A DNA stretch of 64,000 nt from Phycisphaerales bacterium. Lineage in GTDB: Bacteria; Planctomycetota; Phycisphaerae; Phycisphaerales; SM1A02. The position numbers and the translations under genes were made by a program. The DNA is taken from assembly GCA_029246705.1 (NCBI GenBank), contig JAQWMQ010000008.1, forward strand, positions 248,001 to 312,000, given 5' to 3'. How positions within the stretch are numbered: the first letter of the stretch is position 1; the number at the start of each line of letters is the position of its first letter. Below the pieces are notes generated by a model. That model was not told the origin of the DNA and made no database searches. It worked only from the letters and a program-made list of their open reading frames with translations. This document shows positions 1-8,602 of the stretch, in pieces.

Positions 1-1294
1 CGTCGCGGTGTGCCGTCGCCTTCGCGAGCATCGCGTCCTGCATCTCGCCGAGCTGCGCACCGATCCCGTCGATGAAGGCCTGGCGCTGGACGGTTTCCTT
101 CTCCTTGTGGCCGCGGTCACGACGGCCGACGAAGACCGCGTCGTTCTCCATGTCGCGCGGACCGACCTCGGCGCGCAAGGGAATGCCACGCTTGATCCAC
201 TGCCAGCTCTTCTCGCCGCCGCGAAGATCGCGCTTGTCGATCTCGACCCGAACGGGCCGGCCGTCGTAGGTCTGCGCGCGCAGGTCTTCGGCCAGCTGCT
301 CGCAGTAGGCAAGCACTGCATCGCGCGTCTCTTCCTTGTGGAGGACGGGCAGGATCACGATGTGCGAGGGCGCGACGCGCGGGGGCATGATCATGCAGTC
401 GTCGTCGCCGTGGGTCATGATGAGCCCGCCGATCAGGCGCGTGGAGACGCCCCAGCTCGTGGTCCAGGCGTGCTGGATGTTGGTGTCCTGGTCGGCGAAG
501 GTGATCTCCTGCGCCTTCGAGAAGTTCTGCCCAAGAAAGTGACTGGTGCCCGCCTGTAGCGCCTTGCGGTCCTGCATCATGCCTTCGATGCAGTAGGTGT
601 TCTCCGCACCGGGGAACCGTTCGCCCTTGGTCTTCTCGCCGGTGACCACGGGTATCGCGAGCCAGTTGGTTGCGAACTCGCGGTAGACCTCGAGCATCCT
701 GAGGGTCTCCTCGACCGCTTCTTCCTTGGTGGCGTGCGCGGTGTGACCTTCCTGCCAGAGGAATTCCGCGGTGCGCAGGAAGAGTCGCGTGCGCATCTCC
801 CAGCGCACCACGTTCGCCCACTGGTTGATCAGGAGCGGCAGGTCGCGCCAGGATTCGATCCATTTCGCGAACGTCGCACCGATGATCGTCTCCGAGGTGG
901 GACGGACCACCAGGGGTTCATCGAGTTCACCCGCGGGCTTCAGCCCGCCTTCGCCGTCAGATTCGAGCCGGTGGTGGGTGACCACGGCGCATTCCTTGGC
1001 GAACCCCTCGACGTGTTCGGCTTCCTTCTCCAGGTAGGAGAGGGGAATGAAGAGGGGGAAGTAGGCGTTCTGGTGGCCGGTCGCCTTGAACATGTCGTCG
1101 AGGCCGCGCTGGATGTTCTCCCACACCGCATAGCCCCAGGGTCTGATCACCATGCAGCCACGGACCGCGGAGGTCTCCGCCATCTCGGCCGACTTGACCA
1201 CCTGCTGGTACCACTCCGCGTAGTTCTCCTCCCGGGTGGGCTGGATCGCGGTCTTGGGCTTGCCTGACTGTTGTTTCTGGTTCTTTGCGTTCAT
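1..1294 (-). CDS. proS: Prolyl-tRNA synthetase, archaeal/eukaryotic type, 3' end off window
   Basis: Charges tRNA-Pro with proline in the cytoplasm. Reading leftward from the ATG at 1294, 431 codons stay open to the window edge, so the C-terminal end (probably a few tens of residues) is missing. Class II aminoacyl-tRNA synthetase motifs are visible: RPTSETIIGATF near residue 131, VVRWEMRTR near 162 and FLRTAEFLWQEGHTAH at 172-187. The last is typical of the short archaeal/eukaryote-like ProRS without the bacterial editing insertion. It diverges from the prenyltransferase gene. No Shine-Dalgarno sequence precedes the start, but a -10-like box lies 9 bases upstream. All forward frames here are antisense shadows. 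Confidence 0.95.
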   Translation of the reverse strand, partial: MNAKNQKQQSGKPKTAIQPTREENYAEWYQQVVKSAEMAETSAVRGCMVIRPWGYAVWENIQRGLDDMFKATGHQNAYFPLFIPLSYLEKEAEHVEGFAKECAVVTHHRLESDGEGGLKPAGELDEPLVVRPTSETIIGATFAKWIESWRDLPLLINQWANVVRWEMRTRLFLRTAEFLWQEGHTAHATKEEAVEETLRMLEVYREFATNWLAIPVVTGEKTKGERFPGAENTYCIEGMMQDRKALQAGTSHFLGQNFSKAQEITFADQDTNIQHAWTTSWGVSTRLIGGLIMTHGDDDCMIMPPRVAPSHIVILPVLHKEETRDAVLAYCEQLAEDLRAQTYDGRPVRVEIDKRDLRGGEKSWQWIKRGIPLRAEVGPRDMENDAVFVGRRDRGHKEKETVQRQAFIDGIGAQLGEMQDAMLAKATAHRD

Positions 1295-1303
1295 GGGAGA
1301 CGA

Positions 1304-1309
1304 AGCCTA
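1304..1309 (-). promoter_or_regulatory. -10-like box of proS
   Basis: On the minus strand this reads TAGGCT. It ends 9 bases before the proS ATG, which would place the transcript start within a few bases of the start codon (near-leaderless mRNA). Confidence 0.5.
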
Positions 1310-1346
1310 ACCGGCCCGAACCCCGCTTGAAAGGCGCGGACCTCGC

Positions 1347-1352
1347 TAGACT
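1347..1352 (+). promoter_or_regulatory. -10-like box of the prenyltransferase gene
   Basis: TAGACT, 7 bases before the GTG at 1360, with no Shine-Dalgarno sequence. The same hexamer precedes rex and der at a similar distance, which supports both the promoter and the GTG start. Confidence 0.5.
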
Positions 1353-1359
1353 GGATCTC

Positions 1360-2262
1360 GTGCCCCTGTCCACGATTCGAACCGTCGCCGCGGACATCAA
1401 GATCGCACACAGCGTCTTCGCGCTGCCCTTCGCGATCCTCGCCGCATTCATGGCCGCCGCTTCCGGCGACGGCGTCATCGCATGGGGTGCCTTCTGGGGC
1501 CAGCTCATCCTGGTCATGGTGGCGATGGTCTTCGCCCGGACCGCGGCGATGCTCGCCAACCGCATCTTCGATGCTGCGCTCGACGCCCGAAACCCACGGA
1601 CCTCGGGGCGGGCGATTCCATCGGGCCGACTCTCCATCGAGAAGGCCCGAGGTGCCTGGGTGGTCGCGGCCCTGCTCTTCCTGGGGTGCTGCGCCCTCTT
1701 CGGCGCGTTCTACGGCAACTGGTGGCCGCTGATCCTCGGGTTGCCGGTACTGGCCTGGATCTGTCTCTACGGCCTCGCGAAGCGGTTCACCCAGTGGTGC
1801 CATGTCTGGCTCGGTTCCAGCCTCGCCCTCAGCCCGGTCGCTGCGGCGATCGCGATCCAACCGGCATCACTGGCGTCACCCTCGATCTGGCTGCTCTCCG
1901 TGATGGTCCTTCTCTGGGTGGCGGGGTTCGACGTGATCTACGCCCTGCAGGACGTCGAGGTCGATCGACGTGACCGACTGCATTCGATGCCCGGGACCCT
2001 GGGTGTCGGTCGGGCCTTGTTGGTGGCGCGTGTGATGCACCTCGGTGCGGTGGCGGCACTGGTGGGTGCGGCACTGACTTCACCGGTTCTCGGGGGGCTC
2101 ATGCTGGCCGCCGCGGTGCTGGTGGCGCTGCTCCTCCTGTATGAACACCTCACCGTGGCGCGGTGGGGAACCACCAAGATGGCGCTGGCCTTCTTCACCC
2201 TGAACGGGCTGGTGTCCTGCCTCATCGGCCTGGCCGGGGTGCTCGACATCACGCTTCGCTGA
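1360..2262 (+). CDS. ubiA: UbiA-family polyprenyltransferase (MqnP/UbiA-like)
   Basis: Integral membrane enzyme that attaches a polyprenyl chain to an aromatic acid in quinone synthesis. In Planctomycetes it is usually the MqnP step of the futalosine menaquinone route; that assignment is inference. The two metal-diphosphate motifs are visible: NRIFDAALD at residues 67-75 and DVIYALQDVEVDRRD from residue 191. About eight hydrophobic segments fill the 300 residues, the normal length for the family. I chose GTG 1360 because a -10-like TAGACT lies 7 bases before it. The frame is open back to an ATG at 1285, but that start would overlap proS and add a non-conserved hydrophilic leader. Confidence 0.9.
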   Translation: MPLSTIRTVAADIKIAHSVFALPFAILAAFMAAASGDGVIAWGAFWGQLILVMVAMVFARTAAMLANRIFDAALDARNPRTSGRAIPSGRLSIEKARGAWVVAALLFLGCCALFGAFYGNWWPLILGLPVLAWICLYGLAKRFTQWCHVWLGSSLALSPVAAAIAIQPASLASPSIWLLSVMVLLWVAGFDVIYALQDVEVDRRDRLHSMPGTLGVGRALLVARVMHLGAVAALVGAALTSPVLGGLMLAAAVLVALLLLYEHLTVARWGTTKMALAFFTLNGLVSCLIGLAGVLDITLR

Positions 2263-2275
2263 GCCCGCACCCACA

Positions 2276-2281
2276 TAAGAT
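2276..2281 (+). promoter_or_regulatory. -10-like box of the CHAD gene
   Basis: TAAGAT ends 9 bases before the ATG at 2291. No Shine-Dalgarno sequence is present, consistent with a near-leaderless transcript. Confidence 0.4.
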
Positions 2282-2290
2282 GCCACCGAC

Positions 2291-3205
2291 ATGAATCTCC
2301 GGCTCCATCCAAGACGTGCACCCGGACCCCAGATCCGCAGCTTCCTGCTGATCGAGATCGACCACGCGTTGAACGAGGCCCGACGCTTCGACGACGCCGA
2401 CCTGCACGAACGGGTCGAGGTGATCCGGCAGATCCGCAAGGCGACCAAGCGGGCTCGTTCGAGCGTGAGCCTGCTCGACCCGACCGTGGGTGACCGATTT
2501 CGCCGCCACGTCCGTCGTTGTGCGCGTGAACTCTCGGCAATGCGTGACCGCGACGTCATCCAACAGACCCTTCGCGAGCTTGCAGACGAAGACCCAATGG
2601 TCGGTCGCCAACTGGCGAAGCGTCATCTCTTCGAGAAGATGATCGAGTTCGAGGACGCCGAGCCCACGGAACTGCTTCGATCCGACGGGGAGGTCGTCGC
2701 CTCGGTCCGCAAGGAGCTCGTCTGGATCCGGGAACGGATACCTTCGATGAGTCGCCGTGAGCTGACCTGGAAATCGGTGATCGAGCGGTTGTCGCGTTCC
2801 TGGCAGCGCGCTCGCCGTTCCTTCCGAAGTGAATGGTCCGCAAAGGACATCGAGTCTCTTCATGATGCCCGCAAGGCGGTGATCAGACTCGAGTCACAGC
2901 TGGTTCTGGTCGAACGGATCGCCACGCCACGAATCAGGAGGGCGCGAAAGGCACTTCGTCAGATCGCCCATGACCTCGGAGTCGACCGCGATTTCATGAT
3001 GGTCTGCGACCGGGCGGAGAGCCTCTCCGGATCCCGAAAATTCGCCGAACATCGCGGCCGGTTCACTGATCGGGTGCGGAAGGACCGGGGAAAACGTCTG
3101 CGGAAGATCCGGACACAGGGTAAACGCGTGCTCGAAGCGCAGGGAACCCTGATTCGTGCGAAGATGCTCGAGTCCTACAAGCATGCCAAGAAAGGTGGGT
3201 CCTGA
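2291..3205 (+). CDS. CHAD domain protein
   Basis: Predicted soluble, very basic all-helical protein of 304 residues. It holds two halves of the conserved-histidine alpha-helical domain. The first half carries IRQIRKATKRARSS near residue 38; the second carries HDARKAVIRLESQL near residue 190. CHAD domains bind inorganic polyphosphate in other bacteria and are often fused to or next to CYTH triphosphatases, but no CYTH domain is present here. Its TGA overlaps the ATG of the next gene by one base (TGATG), so translation is probably coupled to the AsmA-like protein. The exact role is unknown. Confidence 0.85.
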   Translation: MNLRLHPRRAPGPQIRSFLLIEIDHALNEARRFDDADLHERVEVIRQIRKATKRARSSVSLLDPTVGDRFRRHVRRCARELSAMRDRDVIQQTLRELADEDPMVGRQLAKRHLFEKMIEFEDAEPTELLRSDGEVVASVRKELVWIRERIPSMSRRELTWKSVIERLSRSWQRARRSFRSEWSAKDIESLHDARKAVIRLESQLVLVERIATPRIRRARKALRQIAHDLGVDRDFMMVCDRAESLSGSRKFAEHRGRFTDRVRKDRGKRLRKIRTQGKRVLEAQGTLIRAKMLESYKHAKKGGS

Positions 3206-4107
3206 TGAAGAAGTTCCTTTTCCGTGGTTTCCTGGTCCTGATCGGCCTGGTGATCGCGGCGGTGATCGTCCTGTACTTCACCATCAACACCATCGCGGCC
3301 AATGAGATCGAATCCGCGGCGACCGAAAGTCTTGGTGTGGAGACCACGGTGGGTGCGGTCAGGATCAGTCTCTTCGAGGGCCGGACCGAGATCATCGATC
3401 TCGACATCGCCAACCCGACCGGCTACGACGGCGAGTTCCTGGTGCTCGGAAACGGGATCCTCGGCGTCAACCTGGGCTCGCTGCTTTCCAAGCGTGTCGA
3501 AATCGAGGAATTCACCCTCAAGGACATCCAGTTGTCGCTGATCCAGCGCGCCGACGGCAGCAACGTCGGTGCGATCCTCGACAACATCAACAAGAGCTCC
3601 TCCGGCGAAGAGTCCGACAAGGGTACGGACAAGAAGGACGACTCCGACGGACAGAAGTTCATCATCGACAAGCTCGAGGTGGACAATGTCGAGATCGCCA
3701 TCAGTGTCCAGCCGATCTCCGATGCGACCAAGCCCTCGAAGGTGACGATCAAGCAGATCGTGATCCGTGACATCGGTCGCAAGGAAGACGGGGTCACCAT
3801 CGACGTGGTGACCCAGGTCATCGTCCAGTCGATCCTGAAGTCCGCCCTCGAGGCGGCTCCTGGTCAGATCCCCAGCATCATGTTCTCCGCCATGAAGGGT
3901 GGTCTCGGCAACCTTGATCACATGGACCTCGGTGGAGTCCAGATCGATCTCGGCAAGGGGTTGAGCGATCTCCTCGGCAAGATCGGAAACTCCACCGATT
4001 CCGGCGGAACCAGCATCGACGACACCATCAAGGGCATCGGCAAGGGAATCGGTGACCTGCTCAACGGTGCCGGCGGAAAGAACGAGGACGAGAAGAAGTC
4101 GGAGTGA
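3205..4107 (+). CDS. AsmA-like membrane-anchored protein
   Basis: 300-residue protein with one N-terminal transmembrane helix (residues about 5-28, after a KK start) and an extracytoplasmic remainder. The region after the helix (residues 30-110) has the pattern of AsmA/DUF748-type proteins: an amphipathic beta-rich stretch including ITLxxGxTEIxDLxIANPxGY-like sequence. These proteins are linked to lipid transport across the envelope or to outer-membrane assembly. A charged Ser/Lys/Asp linker follows near residues 130-150, and the C-terminus is rich in Gly and Asp. Translationally coupled to the CHAD gene. Its stop codon faces that of metG across only 3 bases. Confidence 0.7.
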   Translation: MKKFLFRGFLVLIGLVIAAVIVLYFTINTIAANEIESAATESLGVETTVGAVRISLFEGRTEIIDLDIANPTGYDGEFLVLGNGILGVNLGSLLSKRVEIEEFTLKDIQLSLIQRADGSNVGAILDNINKSSSGEESDKGTDKKDDSDGQKFIIDKLEVDNVEIAISVQPISDATKPSKVTIKQIVIRDIGRKEDGVTIDVVTQVIVQSILKSALEAAPGQIPSIMFSAMKGGLGNLDHMDLGGVQIDLGKGLSDLLGKIGNSTDSGGTSIDDTIKGIGKGIGDLLNGAGGKNEDEKKSE

Positions 4108-4119
4108 TCCTCACTCCGA
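4099..4119. other. Inverted repeat built from two convergent stop codons
   Basis: A perfect 9-base stem (TCGGAGTGA / TCACTCCGA) with a 3-base loop. Each arm contains the last codons and the TGA of one gene, so the AsmA-like gene and metG both end with Ser-Glu-stop. There is no T-tract, so it is not a textbook intrinsic terminator. It may still shape the 3' ends of both transcripts. Confidence 0.6.
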
Positions 4120-5700
4120 TTCGGTGAACTCGACTCGCGGGAACAGCGCGACTTTTTCAATCTCGGTACCGGGATTCAAACGCCCCCAGGTGCACTCCTC
4201 GCGGATGTTCCCGCTGGGTTCACCGAGGTTCCAGGCGACTCGAAGATCGTTCATTCGCGCGGGCATCACCGCTTCGAGCAGACAAGAGGCGATCCGAACC
4301 GCTTCCGCACATCGATAGAGGATGTTGCCGACGGTGACTGCGTTGTCCGGGTCCTTGGCAAGCTTGAAGGGTGCGGTCTCATTGATGAAGGCATCGACCT
4401 TGCGAACGATCGCCATCGCCGCTGCTATCGAACCCGACAGGTCGAATCGATCCATGGCGGCCAGCGAGGCATCCATCTGTGCGGCGGTGAACTGCGCCCA
4501 CTCCTCGGCCCCGCCCGCGTCTTCTCCGGTATCGGTGGGGCAGGCGCCTTCGCAGTACTTGCCGATCATCGCCGATGTGCGGCTGGCACAGTTGCCCAGC
4601 GTGTTCACCAGGTCGGTGTTGTAGGTCTCATGGAACTGGCTGCGGGAGAAATCGGAATCGGTTGCGCCCAGTGGGCCCTGGCTCGCGAGGAAAAAGCGAA
4701 GCGCATCACGTCCGTAGGTATCCATGTAGCCCTGCAGCTGTTCAAGGTCGATGAAGTTGCCCAGCGACTTGGACATCTTCTGTCCTTCGCTGATCCAGAA
4801 TGAATGCGCGTAGACGCATCTGGGCTGGGGCAGATCAAGTGCCATCAGGAGTGCGGGCCAGATGACCGCGTGGAACCAGAGGATCTCCTTGCCGATCACG
4901 TGGTAACTCGCCGGCCAGTATCGCGCTCGCTCGCTCGAGTCCGGGTCGGCCATGCCGAGTGCGGTGGCGTAGTTCATGAGGGCGTCGATCCACACGTAGA
5001 TCACGTGTTCCTCGTCCCCGGGAAAGGGAATGCCCCAGCTGAAGTTCGTCCTGGTCACGGGTACGTCGAGAAGGCCTTCGCGAAGTCTTCCCAGGATCTC
5101 GTTTCGTCTTGCTTCAGGCCTGACGAAGTCGGGGTTCTCGGCCAGGAACTTCTCGAGTCGCTCCTGGTAGGCACTCAACCTGAAGTAGTAGTTCGTCTCG
5201 GTGGCACGCACCAGTGGTCTCTGCGAGATCGGCGACTTGTAGTCGAGCTCCTTGGCCTTGGTCTCGGTGTGGTATTCCTCCTGACCCTCGTCGTACCACC
5301 CCTCGAACTCTCCGAGGTAGATGTCGCCCTGGTCATGCAGTCGTTTCACGAACCGACGAACCTGCTCCTCGTGGCGGGGATCGGTGGTCCTGATGAAGTC
5401 ATCATTGCTGAGGTTGAACAACCCCATGACCTTCTGGAACTCCGCGGCGTTCTCGTCAGCGAGTGCCTGTGGTTCCATGCCCCGTTCCTTCGCGGACTTC
5501 TCGACCTTCACCCCGTGCTCGTCGGTTCCGGTCAGGAAGAAGACGTCTCGCCCCTCGAATCTCTTCGCGCGTGCCCAGACATCGCAGATCGTGGTCGTGT
5601 ACGCATGCCCGATGTGGGGCTTGTCGTTGACGTAGTAGATCGGCGTGGTGATGTACGCAGGTGCGGCGTTCGTGCCGGAATGGTCTTCTTGGTCAGGCAT
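4111..5700 (-). CDS. metG: Methionyl-tRNA synthetase
   Basis: Charges tRNA-Met. A class I signature HIGH lies at residues 29-32 and KMSKS at 318-322. The 529-residue length corresponds to the form without the C-terminal tRNA-binding (EMAP) domain. The connective-peptide region at about 132-151 (FEGWYDEGQEEY and following) keeps the usual scaffold but has no cysteine pairs, so no zinc knuckle can form. Starts at the ATG at 5700, with a TACAAT box 8 bases upstream and no Shine-Dalgarno sequence. Large forward frames across it are antisense artefacts. Confidence 0.96.
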   Translation of the reverse strand: MPDQEDHSGTNAAPAYITTPIYYVNDKPHIGHAYTTTICDVWARAKRFEGRDVFFLTGTDEHGVKVEKSAKERGMEPQALADENAAEFQKVMGLFNLSNDDFIRTTDPRHEEQVRRFVKRLHDQGDIYLGEFEGWYDEGQEEYHTETKAKELDYKSPISQRPLVRATETNYYFRLSAYQERLEKFLAENPDFVRPEARRNEILGRLREGLLDVPVTRTNFSWGIPFPGDEEHVIYVWIDALMNYATALGMADPDSSERARYWPASYHVIGKEILWFHAVIWPALLMALDLPQPRCVYAHSFWISEGQKMSKSLGNFIDLEQLQGYMDTYGRDALRFFLASQGPLGATDSDFSRSQFHETYNTDLVNTLGNCASRTSAMIGKYCEGACPTDTGEDAGGAEEWAQFTAAQMDASLAAMDRFDLSGSIAAAMAIVRKVDAFINETAPFKLAKDPDNAVTVGNILYRCAEAVRIASCLLEAVMPARMNDLRVAWNLGEPSGNIREECTWGRLNPGTEIEKVALFPRVEFTESE

Positions 5701-5708
5701 GGGGGCAG

Positions 5709-5714
5709 ATTGTA
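5709..5714 (-). promoter_or_regulatory. -10-like box of metG
   Basis: On the minus strand this reads TACAAT, 8 bases before the metG ATG. The same CCCCGTACAAT context recurs in front of metF. Confidence 0.55.
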
Positions 5715-5853
5715 CGGGGACGGACCGTCGCCGGCGGTCGGTAACGCCTGCTCACGGGGTAAATGGAGCCTCAATGGCGGTTTGCGCGACCGCCACGCAT
5801 CGGTCGACGTACCATGTTCGAAAGGCTCCCGGAAAGGCACTTTCGGCATCTGC

Positions 5854-6591
5854 ATGACTGAACAAGCCCCCCATTCCAGATCGACTGACCGGCGTGCCAG
5901 CCCGCTGGCTGTGATCGGTGCAGCGGGGCTGGTCGCACTTGCCATCTTCTTCGGTGTCCTTGGGCCCCAGATCAACAATCGAGGCAACGTGATCCTCGGC
6001 CCCAGTCTCGAGGAACAGCTGTCGGGCTCCCTCGACTACTACGACCGTGAACGCACCGCGCTCCGCCCGATTGCCATGGATGAGGGAGTCGATGTGGACT
6101 CGATCCGAGCCGAACTGCTGAGGCGATTCGACGACCGGGCGACCTACATCGAATTCGACGACTCGGGGTTCATGCCGATCCGGCTTGATACGCCCGAATC
6201 GCCCAGTCAGACCGAGAATTCCGCTCTCGTGGTGCTTTATGCGCCCACCGACGAGCTGGTTCGACGAGACAGGGTCACGGCCCTGATCTACATCGATGAT
6301 TCCCAGCGCCGAATTGCCGAAGATCGTTTCGGTGTGCCGATGGTGATGGAATCAGGTGTCGTCTACCGATCCCGATTGGGCGGTGCTGAACCCGGGCAGG
6401 ATGTCTGGGCCGCATCGTGGTACGAGGGGTCCGTTCTCCATGTCCTGCTTGCCGAATCCGTCGATCAACTGGAAGGCATGCTGGAATCGATCAACCAGAC
6501 CTCTCCGTCCGAGCCCGATCGATCGGAAGTCTCCGGCACCATCGCCGGCCCCGCTTTTGACCCGCCTCTCGCGCAGGGCAGTCTGGCCTGA
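5854..6591 (+). CDS. Single-pass membrane protein of unknown function
   Basis: 245 residues: a short basic N-terminus, one hydrophobic helix (about residues 18-38, AVIGAAGLVALAIFFGVLG) and a soluble extracytoplasmic domain with no motif I recognise. The middle contains alternating beta-like stretches (ALVVLYAPTDELV, VTALIYIDDSQ, VWAASWYEGSVLHVLLA). I chose the ATG at 5854. The frame is open far upstream, but that part is antisense to metG, and a TACCAT box at 5810-5815 places the promoter just before this start. It ends 24 bases before the next gene and is probably co-transcribed with it. Confidence 0.75.
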   Translation: MTEQAPHSRSTDRRASPLAVIGAAGLVALAIFFGVLGPQINNRGNVILGPSLEEQLSGSLDYYDRERTALRPIAMDEGVDVDSIRAELLRRFDDRATYIEFDDSGFMPIRLDTPESPSQTENSALVVLYAPTDELVRRDRVTALIYIDDSQRRIAEDRFGVPMVMESGVVYRSRLGGAEPGQDVWAASWYEGSVLHVLLAESVDQLEGMLESINQTSPSEPDRSEVSGTIAGPAFDPPLAQGSLA

Positions 6592-6615
6592 CGCATTCCC
6601 CCTGGAGCTGAATCG

Positions 6616-8445
6616 ATGAATCATGTCACCATCCTCTTCTCCGCACTTTCGCTCGGCAGCCTGTTGGTGACGCCGGGCTTCACGGCGTCAGCTTCTGCTC
6701 AGGATGCACTGGGGGCGGGGAACATCCTCGACAACCAGCTGGGTGGCGTTTCTCGCAACGGACGTTCCAGGAGACCGTCCTCTGCCCCCAACTCCGGGTA
6801 CGGCGACGCTCTCGATGCAAGCCTCTACATGGGTGCCAACGGTGTTCGTGATCTGAGAAATGCCGAGTCCACGCGCCTGGATTTCCGCATCGGCAACCTC
6901 ATGGTCACCGGCTCACTGGCGGGTGGCAAGAACTTCCGAGGTGATGTCGGCTACATGGCGGCGAGTGATTTCCGTGGCGAGGTCGGATCCGATGCGATCT
7001 TCAACGAACTTCAGGGTTCCGCACTCTCCCAGATCCAGTTCGTCAATTCCCCCATGGCGAACGATCGATATGCAGCAGGCGTCGGGGTCGGACTCTACGA
7101 GTACCGGCGAGACTACACGCCTGCGGCCCAGATCTACACCGTCAGCCAGGCCAGCGACATCAATCAGGACCGTATCCGGCTGGACAGGACGAACGCCTAC
7201 GCAGCCTCCCGCAATCTCTACGACACCGCGGTGAACGCATCATCACTTCGCCTGATCACCTCGGAATCCAACGGTGAAGAGCAGCTTCTCTCGGTTGAAT
7301 CCACTCCGCTCCAGGGTGTCTACACCAGGGTCCTGGACCAGGACACCTTGTATTCAGGGTTGAGCTTCTACGACCGAGCGGCTCTCGCATCCGGACTCCG
7401 TCGGGGTGATGTCAAGGATGTCGGAGACTCTTTCCAGACCCCGATTTCAAGCATCGCCCCTGAATCGATGATCAACGGCGCGATCATCGGAAACATCGAG
7501 ATCGGTGACCAAGCGGACACGATGATCAAGAGCAACATCCTCCAAGCCGACCCAGATGCACAGATGAATGCCTACGAACGCGTGGTTCGGGAGCTGCTGC
7601 TTCGTTACGGAGACGATGATTCGGTCCGCCTCGACGTCAACCCCGAAGTTCTCGAGAGAGTGCGAGAGGAGATGGACGAGCTGCGCGAACTGACCATGGG
7701 CCTGGAGATCTCCAATGCCGCTCGCCCCACCGACCTTGATGATCGTGAATCGAATCTGATCGGGGTTCCTTCGTTGTTCGATGATTCGTCCAATGAAGAA
7801 CCAAAGCCCGATGATGATGTCGAGGAGGAGCCTCAGGCCAACCAGTCCCTCAACGCGGAAGAACGTGAAGCCAAGACCCGTGCCGATCGAATCGAGCGGC
7901 TTGGTCGTGCTGCGGAACGGCTTCGAAACGGTACCGACATCAACTCGTTCTCCGAGGGGCAGATCGGGCGCATCAAGCAGTTGATGATCCAGGCCGAGAA
8001 GCGACTCAAGGAAAAGGACTATTTCGATGCGGAATCACGCTTCGACCGGGTGCTGCGCATCAATCCCGGAAACCCACTCGCCCTCTACGGTCGAGCCAAC
8101 GCCCAACTCGGTGCCGGCTTGTATCTCTCCACCGCGCTGTCGCTTCGCAAGCTCTTCACCAGCTATCCGGAACTGATCGGGTCCGACCTGGCACCCCAGT
8201 TCCTGCCCAGCGAGACCCGACTCAGGCTCTCTCTCGCCAAGCTCAGTAAACGCTTCGAGCGGGGCAGCGACATTCCGTCCTACGGATTGTGTTACGCCTA
8301 TGTCGGTCACCTGCTCGAGGAGCCCGAGATCATCTCGGCCGGCCTCAAGCACATGGAGGAACTGGAAAGCGACCAGTTGCTTGCGGAGCTGCTCCGGCAG
8401 GTCTGGATCGGCGATTCCAGTACCGAGGAACCTCCTGGCAAGTGA
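6616..8445 (+). CDS. Secreted protein with C-terminal TPR-like region, unknown function
   Basis: 609 residues with a Sec signal peptide (cleavage probably after TASASAQ, near residue 29). Residues 30-330 have no family I recognise; they are rich in Asn, Ser, Gly and Arg and look like an extended or beta-rich region. An acidic linker (DDSSNEEPKPDDDVEEEPQ) lies around 390-410. It is followed by helical segments resembling tetratricopeptide repeats, for example AEKRLKEKDYFDAESRFDRV then INPGNPLALYGRANAQLG near residues 460-500. It follows the membrane protein at 5854 by 24 bases, so the two may act together at the envelope. Confidence 0.75.
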   Translation: MNHVTILFSALSLGSLLVTPGFTASASAQDALGAGNILDNQLGGVSRNGRSRRPSSAPNSGYGDALDASLYMGANGVRDLRNAESTRLDFRIGNLMVTGSLAGGKNFRGDVGYMAASDFRGEVGSDAIFNELQGSALSQIQFVNSPMANDRYAAGVGVGLYEYRRDYTPAAQIYTVSQASDINQDRIRLDRTNAYAASRNLYDTAVNASSLRLITSESNGEEQLLSVESTPLQGVYTRVLDQDTLYSGLSFYDRAALASGLRRGDVKDVGDSFQTPISSIAPESMINGAIIGNIEIGDQADTMIKSNILQADPDAQMNAYERVVRELLLRYGDDDSVRLDVNPEVLERVREEMDELRELTMGLEISNAARPTDLDDRESNLIGVPSLFDDSSNEEPKPDDDVEEEPQANQSLNAEEREAKTRADRIERLGRAAERLRNGTDINSFSEGQIGRIKQLMIQAEKRLKEKDYFDAESRFDRVLRINPGNPLALYGRANAQLGAGLYLSTALSLRKLFTSYPELIGSDLAPQFLPSETRLRLSLAKLSKRFERGSDIPSYGLCYAYVGHLLEEPEIISAGLKHMEELESDQLLAELLRQVWIGDSSTEEPPGK

Positions 8446-8457
8446 TCGCCCGCCCTT

Positions 8458-8505
8458 GATCGACCGGTGGATCGACCGGTGGATCCACCGGTGGGTCGAC
8501 TGGGG
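8458..8505 (+). repeat. Four tandem 12-base repeats
   Basis: GATCGACCGGTG occurs twice exactly, then as GATCCACCGGTG and finally as the diverged GGTCGACTGGGG. It lies just after the stop codon of the 6616 gene and outside any gene I accept. The units are partly self-complementary, so the RNA could fold. A reverse-strand frame reads PPVD repeats here but is not a credible gene. Confidence 0.85.
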
Positions 8506-8602
8506 GGGTTGTGCCGGTTACTCCGGCTCTCAGGCTCGTCTTTGCGGTCCGGATCAATCGCTTCATGCTTCGATCCGGTTGAAACCGATACTGTCCAGTG
8601 GC

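Noticed and set aside
4804-5853. A 350-codon forward extension of the 5854 gene
   Set aside because: It is wholly antisense to metG, whose motifs are unambiguous, and lacks any family signal. High G+C keeps the antisense frame open.
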